Assembly (NCBI RefSeq): GCF_030704535.1
Contig: NC_081823.1
Coordinates: forward strand, 5,896,501 to 5,960,500
Reading direction: 5' to 3'
Length of the DNA stretch: 64,000 nucleotides
Origin: Vitis vinifera
Lineage: Eukaryota; Streptophyta; Magnoliopsida; Vitales; Vitaceae
Shown: piece after piece, positions 58,783 through 64,000 of the stretch
Layout: each line of letters starts with the position of its first letter
Numbering within the stretch: position 1 is the first letter of the stretch
The notes under the pieces: model-generated
Seen by the model: the letters and a program-made list of their open reading frames with translations, nothing else
The model's database searches: none
What the model was told of the DNA's origin: nothing
Translations under genes and position numbers: made by a program

Positions 58783-61700
58783 AAAAAATCATTATTATTA
58801 TTATTAGCACATGTGTGTATGTGCATAGTATTCTCGATCATTGAGTATGTATATAGATGTTTGTGGTCATTTTTATCGAGTATGTTCGTCATTAGGAGTT
58901 CGTATGTGAGCTCTCCGAGATCCCATGTTATTTGTATTGCTTTGTCATATCTATTTGTGAGAGAGATGAGTGATCTTCTCCTAATGACTCCGAGTCATTG
59001 TCCTTTCCATCATTATATTCATTATTGATGTGACTTCACTTCAGGATTGATCTGAGTCGATCACCACCATTCTTCACATATTCATTGTTTCGCTGTCGTT
59101 TTTATCGTTGCCTGTGATTCATCTCATTCCCCTCACATCTTATTCTCTCCTTACAACAACCCATCTCGGGTTTGATACTCACTTCGCGTCATCATTACAC
59201 ATATCACTATCAGCTCATTTTGCTTCATTTGTCTCCTTATCGACATCATATTCACGTTAGGCATCCTCAGGTCCATGGCTCATGGGATTCACTATACATG
59301 TTGCATTTCATATATGAGGGCATGTTTTTATGATCATTGGGTATTTGGGCCTAGTTTCCTTTCATTTCTATTACCTTATCACCTTAGCCTACGTTACGTC
59401 CCGTGTCTTAAGACCACCCTGAGGCCGTGGGATCAGACGTCGTCTTTGATAACCTCTACATTGGACAAGTGATTGAGATCTGGTTGACATTTAGATATCG
59501 TCATGCTTCTTTTTCTGGGAGTCGCCTCTTTGATGTGTAGGACTGATTCAGTTGTGTTCGGATTACCGGGATCATGAGTTTGACGATGATTGACTTGGTG
59601 TCACCTGTTTTTTTTTTTTTTACCTATCGTACCTTTGGTGCCCCACTGCGGCATATCCCATTTCATTTGGAGGTTTATGGATCCTCACAGATTTGCACGT
59701 TCATTATCACTTACTGGATGCTCATTGAGACATGGACATGATCGTTACCTTACAGAGCCCCCGAGATCGATCCAGCTAGTTCCGCACCTCTCGAGGCTTG
59801 GATGTCATCATGCCTCTCCATCTGGGAGGACATCTTGGATACATGTGCACGATTCAGTTATGGATTCGGATGACTAGTGTTACATGTGCGACGATAGATG
59901 ATTTCATGACATTTGTCCTTCGGACCTGTCGCGCACTTGATGTCATACTGGGGCATATTTTCCGTTTCAGATGTGATTTATAGATCTTCACTTATGTCGC
60001 ATGATCGATGATAGATGATTTCATGTCGCTCGATCTCTGACCTGCCATACGTTCGATGCCCATGCTGGGGCATATTTCCTTTTCGATTGAAATTTATGGA
60101 TCTTCATGGAGTTGCACGCTCATCCCCACTTACGAGATACACTTTGACACTATGTTTCCTCCGTGGAGCCTCTCGGGAGTTACCCAGTTAGGCCTGCACC
60201 TCGCGACGCTTCGATGTCATCATGCTTTCCTTCCGAGAGACGCCCCTTTGATCTATGGGTCTGTTTCAGTTGTACACGTGGATGACTTGGATCGCGCATT
60301 CGATGACGGGTGATCTGGGCTCATCTGGTTCTTTTGACTCATCAGGCATTGTGTTTGATAGCTCTTATGTGAGCGATACTTGGGATTGATTCGAGAGCGT
60401 TTTGATTGTGATGGACCAGGAGTTATGGTATGACCCTACACTGGGCCATAGCCATCTCAGAGAGTTTTTTTTTCTATCGGATGACCATTATGTCGAGGCA
60501 TACTCTTCTCAATCGATGACAGATTTTTGAGCCATGTCCATTTCTCGGGGGATATCAGATGTCCTTTTTCACATTGGAACATGAGACATGATTAACGCAT
60601 TTCATCTGGTGTACTTTACACAGGGGCATACCCCTTTCGATTGATGATGGTTTTTGGGCATAGCTGTTCCTTGGAGGCGATTAGATTCATTTCACATTGG
60701 AGTATGGGATACGATTGGGTGATATATTTGATGTGATCATAGGAGCATAACTTTCTCAGCATCGTTGACATATTTTTGAGATGATCGGATCAGGACACGG
60801 ACACTTATGAGAGCATACAGCGGAGTTTAGTCATTTCAGGGTTTGCCCTATACTGGGGCATAACCCTTTCATTGGCCGTTGATCTTAGAGATATCAGTTC
60901 ACATTGGGACATGCTCTTTCTTTGGGGGAGGTCAGATATTCTCTTCACATTACCATGATGGCTTTGATGAGCAGATGTTCATTTTGATCAGATGATGTAT
61001 GATTGGTTGTATTCTTCTCATGGATGTTTGATTTGGAGATGCTTACACTGGGGCATAGCCCACTTGTTTTGGCGATGATTTTGTGAGATGACAGTTTATA
61101 CCAGACACTTACTTTCCAGAGATCATTCTGCATTGAGAGCTTACCCATTCTGAGATGATGCATTCATACTGGGGCATAGCCACCTTGCTGATTTTGACAT
61201 TGAGACTCCCACTTCTTGTTTATGATCGCTGCACTCGATGGATTATAGAGTTGTTGGCACCCTGGGTTCAGTCTTCTCAGCATACCTAGTTGGATTTGGG
61301 TACCCACTTTCCTTTGTTACGCACCTATCCATCCTACATTGGACACTGTTATACCTACGCCCTTCTTATCAAAGACTTACATCTTTTGAGCCCACATATT
61401 TCATCGTCTTGCATGACCTTATCCATTTCTCTTGTGATCAGAGGAGGATGCAGACCAGTCTCGGGCTTTCTGGTTGGGTTTTCACATGCCTTTGGACATT
61501 AGGTTCAACATCTCCCATGATGATAGGGCCTATTAGATTGTTGATGCACTTGTGATGATGTACTCATATTGCCAGTCGACATGTCGTGTTTTGATTTGCT
61601 TACATTTCAGACCTAGGGTCTCGGTCAGCATTTGTTTGATCCATTATTTTAGTTTTGCTTTGTCAGCATAGTTTTGGTAATGTTTGGTCTTGTTTTAGCA

Positions 61701-62219
61701 TTTGTTCATTGAGGCTATGTATATCCTGTTCATTGCATCATCATTGAGCATATCCCAGAGTATCTTGTTCGGTGACATTCTGTGTCCCATGTTGACTACT
61801 ATCTTACACTGGGGCATACCCCCGTCCTTGAGTTCATCGATTCTCTTTTGTAGACTTTCTCGCTGTTCATTCTATCTCTTGACCTTTATGAGTTGTCATA
61901 CTGGGGCATACCCCCATCCTTGATTTCATTGACGTTTTGCAGATTTCTCTTATTACTCGATCTATTTCTTGATCTTTGCGAGTCATCATACCGGGGCATA
62001 CCCCCTTTAGCGCTTTTCTACTATGGCGTTCCCCCTTCTCTTTGGGTTTACCGTGTCTCATGTTGATTTCATGGTTGTCAGACCCATTTGTCGATCTTTA
62101 TGAGTTATCGCCTAGGGCATCCCCCTACCATCGTCCTGTTTAGGTCATCCTACTATTATCATCTTATTTAGGGCATCCCCCTTCTTTCAGTCATATCACC
62201 ATCATAGATCAGACATCTA
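58180..62219 (+). other. Long 3' untranslated region with dispersed GGGGCATA motif
   Basis: Non-coding. From about 59940 the motif TACTGGGGCATA(A/G)CCC recurs at uneven spacing, near 59946, 60066, 60435, 60613, 60853, 61046, 61169, 61809, 61902, 61989 and 62113. Short open frames show no domain and differ in frame. A long 3' region before the LTR is known for Tat/Ogre elements. Confidence 0.6.
58731..58777 (+). repeat. A47 homopolymer
   Basis: A run of 47 A within the element's 3' region, followed by a short ATT repeat at 58790-58806. Its length may be inaccurate in the assembly. Confidence 0.9.
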
Positions 62220-62240
62220 TGGGCTTTTTCAATCATTTCA

Positions 62241-63830
62241 CCACCATGGATTTCCATCCTTGGGCTTTCGAGATTTTCACCACCATAGATCTTCATCTAT
62301 GGGCTTTGATTAAGTTTTCACCATCATAGATTTTCATCTATGAGCCTTTATTTCAGTTATTTCACCACCATGGATTTCCATCCTTGGGCTTTCGAGATTT
62401 TCACCACCATAGATCTTCATCTATGGGCTTTGATCAGTTTTTCACCATCATAAATTTTCATCTATGAGCCTTTATTTCAGTTATTTCACCACCATGGATT
62501 TCCATCCTTGGGCTTTCGAGACTTTCACCACCATAGATCTTCATCTATGGGCTTTGATTAGGTTTTCACCATCATAGATTTTCATCTATGAGCCTTTATT
62601 TCAGTTATTCCACCACCATGGATTTCCATCCTTGGGCTTTCGAGATTTTCACCACCATAGATCTTCATCTATGGGCTTTGATCAGTTTTTCACCATCATA
62701 GATTTTCATCTATGAGCCTTTATTTCAGTTATTTCACCACCATGGATTTCCATCCTTGGGCTTTCGAGACTTTCACCACCACAGATCTCCATCTATGGGC
62801 TTTGATTAGTTTTTCACCATCATAGATTTTCATTTATGAGCCTTTATTTCAGTTATTTCACCACCATAGATTTCCATCCTTGGGCTTTCGAGATTTTCAC
62901 CACCATAGATCTCCATCTATGGGCTTTGATCAGTTTTCACCATCATAGATTTTCATCTATGAGCCTTTATTTCAGTTATTTCACCACCATGGATTTCCAT
63001 CCTTGGGCTTTCGAGATTTTCACCACCATAGATCTTCATCTATGGGCTTTGATCAGTTTTTCACCATCATAGATTTTCATCTATGAGCCTTTATTTCAGT
63101 TATTTCACCACCATGGATTTCCATCCTTGGGCTTTCGAGACTTTCACCACCATAGATCTTCATCTATGGGCTTTGATTAGGTTTTCACCATCATAGATTT
63201 TCATCTATGAGCCTTTATTTCAGTTATTCCACCACCATGGATTTCTATCCTTGGGCTTTCGAGATTTTCACCACCATAGATCTTCATCTATGGGCTTTGA
63301 TCAGTTTTTCACCATCATAGATTTTCATCTATGAGCCTTTATTTCAGTTATTTTACCACCATGGATTTCCATCCTTGGGCTTTCGAGATTTTCACCACCA
63401 CATATCTCCATCTATGGGCTTTGATCAGTTTTTCACCATCATAGATTTTCATCTATGAGCCTTTATTTCAGTTATTTCACCACCATGGATTTCCATCCTT
63501 GGGCTTTCGAGACTTTCACCACCATAGATCTTCATCTATGGGCTTTGATCAGTTTTTCACCATCATAGATTTTCATTTATGAGCCTTTATTTCAGTTATT
63601 TCACCACCATGGATTTCCATCCTTGGGCTTTCAGTTATTTCACCACCATAGATCTTCATCTATGGGCTTTGATCAGTTATTTCACCGTCATAGATTTTCA
63701 TCTATGAGCATATATTTTAGTTATATCACCACCATGGATTTTCATCCTTGGGCTTTCGAGATTATCGCCACCATGGATTGGCATCTATGGGCCTTTTTTA
63801 TTGTTTCACCACCGTAGGTCTTCATCTATG
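62241..63830 (+). repeat. 124-bp tandem array built of three 41-bp subunits
   Basis: Twelve regular units start with CCACCATGGATTTCCATCCT at 62241, 62364, 62489, 62613, 62737, 62861, 62984, 63108, 63232, 63356, 63480 and 63604 (spacing 123-125), then decay to about 63830. Each unit holds three related 41-bp parts: CACCACCATGGATTTCCATC, CACCACCATAGATCTTCATC and CACCATCATAGATTTTCATC, each containing a small palindrome (for example ATAGATCTTCATCTAT). 124 is not a multiple of three, so the frames within it are by-products. The array sits in the 3' region of the gypsy element. Confidence 0.92.
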
Positions 63831-64000
63831 GGCTTTCTAGTTTAGCGTTTAGAGTTAGTTTTTTGGTTTGGCTTCTAGAGCCGTTGTTTTTCTCAGTTTA
63901 GTGCTTATAGTCAGTCTCGTCATTTAGAGTCAAAGCTCCTGTCATTTACATTCACTGGCATTGCACATCTTACCTTCATGGGTTTGCATTTATCCTCGTT
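63831..64000 (+). other. End of window, still inside the gypsy 3' region
   Basis: Short TTTAG(C/T)GTTTAGAGTTAG-like reiterations. The 3' LTR is not reached. Confidence 0.5.

Noticed and set aside
58630..59028. 132-codon frame with poly-Lys run
   Set aside because: It is the translation of the A47 homopolymer within the retroelement 3' region.
62241..63830. CRISPR-like regular spacing
   Set aside because: The whole 124-bp unit is repeated with no unique spacers, in a plant retroelement context; it is a tandem array.

Overview
The window looks like nuclear DNA of a woody eudicot. Plant-type polyubiquitin, GT-AG introns, 2S albumin seed-storage genes, plant copia and Tat/Ogre-type gypsy retrotransposons, TRIM and MITE debris and AT-rich intergenic DNA all point that way. 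The repeat families resemble those of grapevine (Vitis), but that is recollection and cannot be proven here. No bacterial, organellar or CRISPR content was seen.

Layout. (1) 1-7.7 kb: two nearly identical, decayed copies of a minus-strand copia gag/protease segment, separated by AT-rich DNA with tandem arrays. (2) 8.3-10.8 kb: a six-unit polyubiquitin gene with a leader intron. (3) 12.3-22 kb: a 2S albumin cluster on the minus strand, with two apparently intact genes, one pseudogene and one promoter/start relic. The pseudogene's CDS is separated from its promoter by a full-length copia element (14512-19306, 210-bp LTRs, 5-bp target duplication). (4) 22.3-24.8 kb: a four-coding-exon eIF1/SUI1 gene whose promoter carries the motifs of translation-machinery genes. 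(5) 25.9-49.6 kb: a gene-poor, AT-rich array of degenerate repeat units, interrupted by an LTR, a TRIM, MITE-like elements, a 3-kb solo LTR with perfect target duplication, and a TIR element carrying a host gene fragment. (6) 49.6 kb to the end: the 5' part of a giant non-autonomous Tat/Ogre-like gypsy element, with a 3.1-kb LTR, tRNA-Arg-type primer site, two diverged gag reading frames, pol deleted except the integrase C-terminus, then a long repeat-rich 3' region ending in a 124-bp satellite-like array.

The functional host genes are few: polyubiquitin (protein turnover), eIF1 (start-codon selection) and two 2S albumins (seed storage). Most of the rest is repeat history. I do not see a clear new biochemical system. 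The best leads are the reciprocal decay of a duplicated 2S albumin gene pair, the host-gene fragment in a TIR element flanked by a 455-bp direct duplication, and the two-gag, pol-less giant retroelement with its nested 124-bp array.
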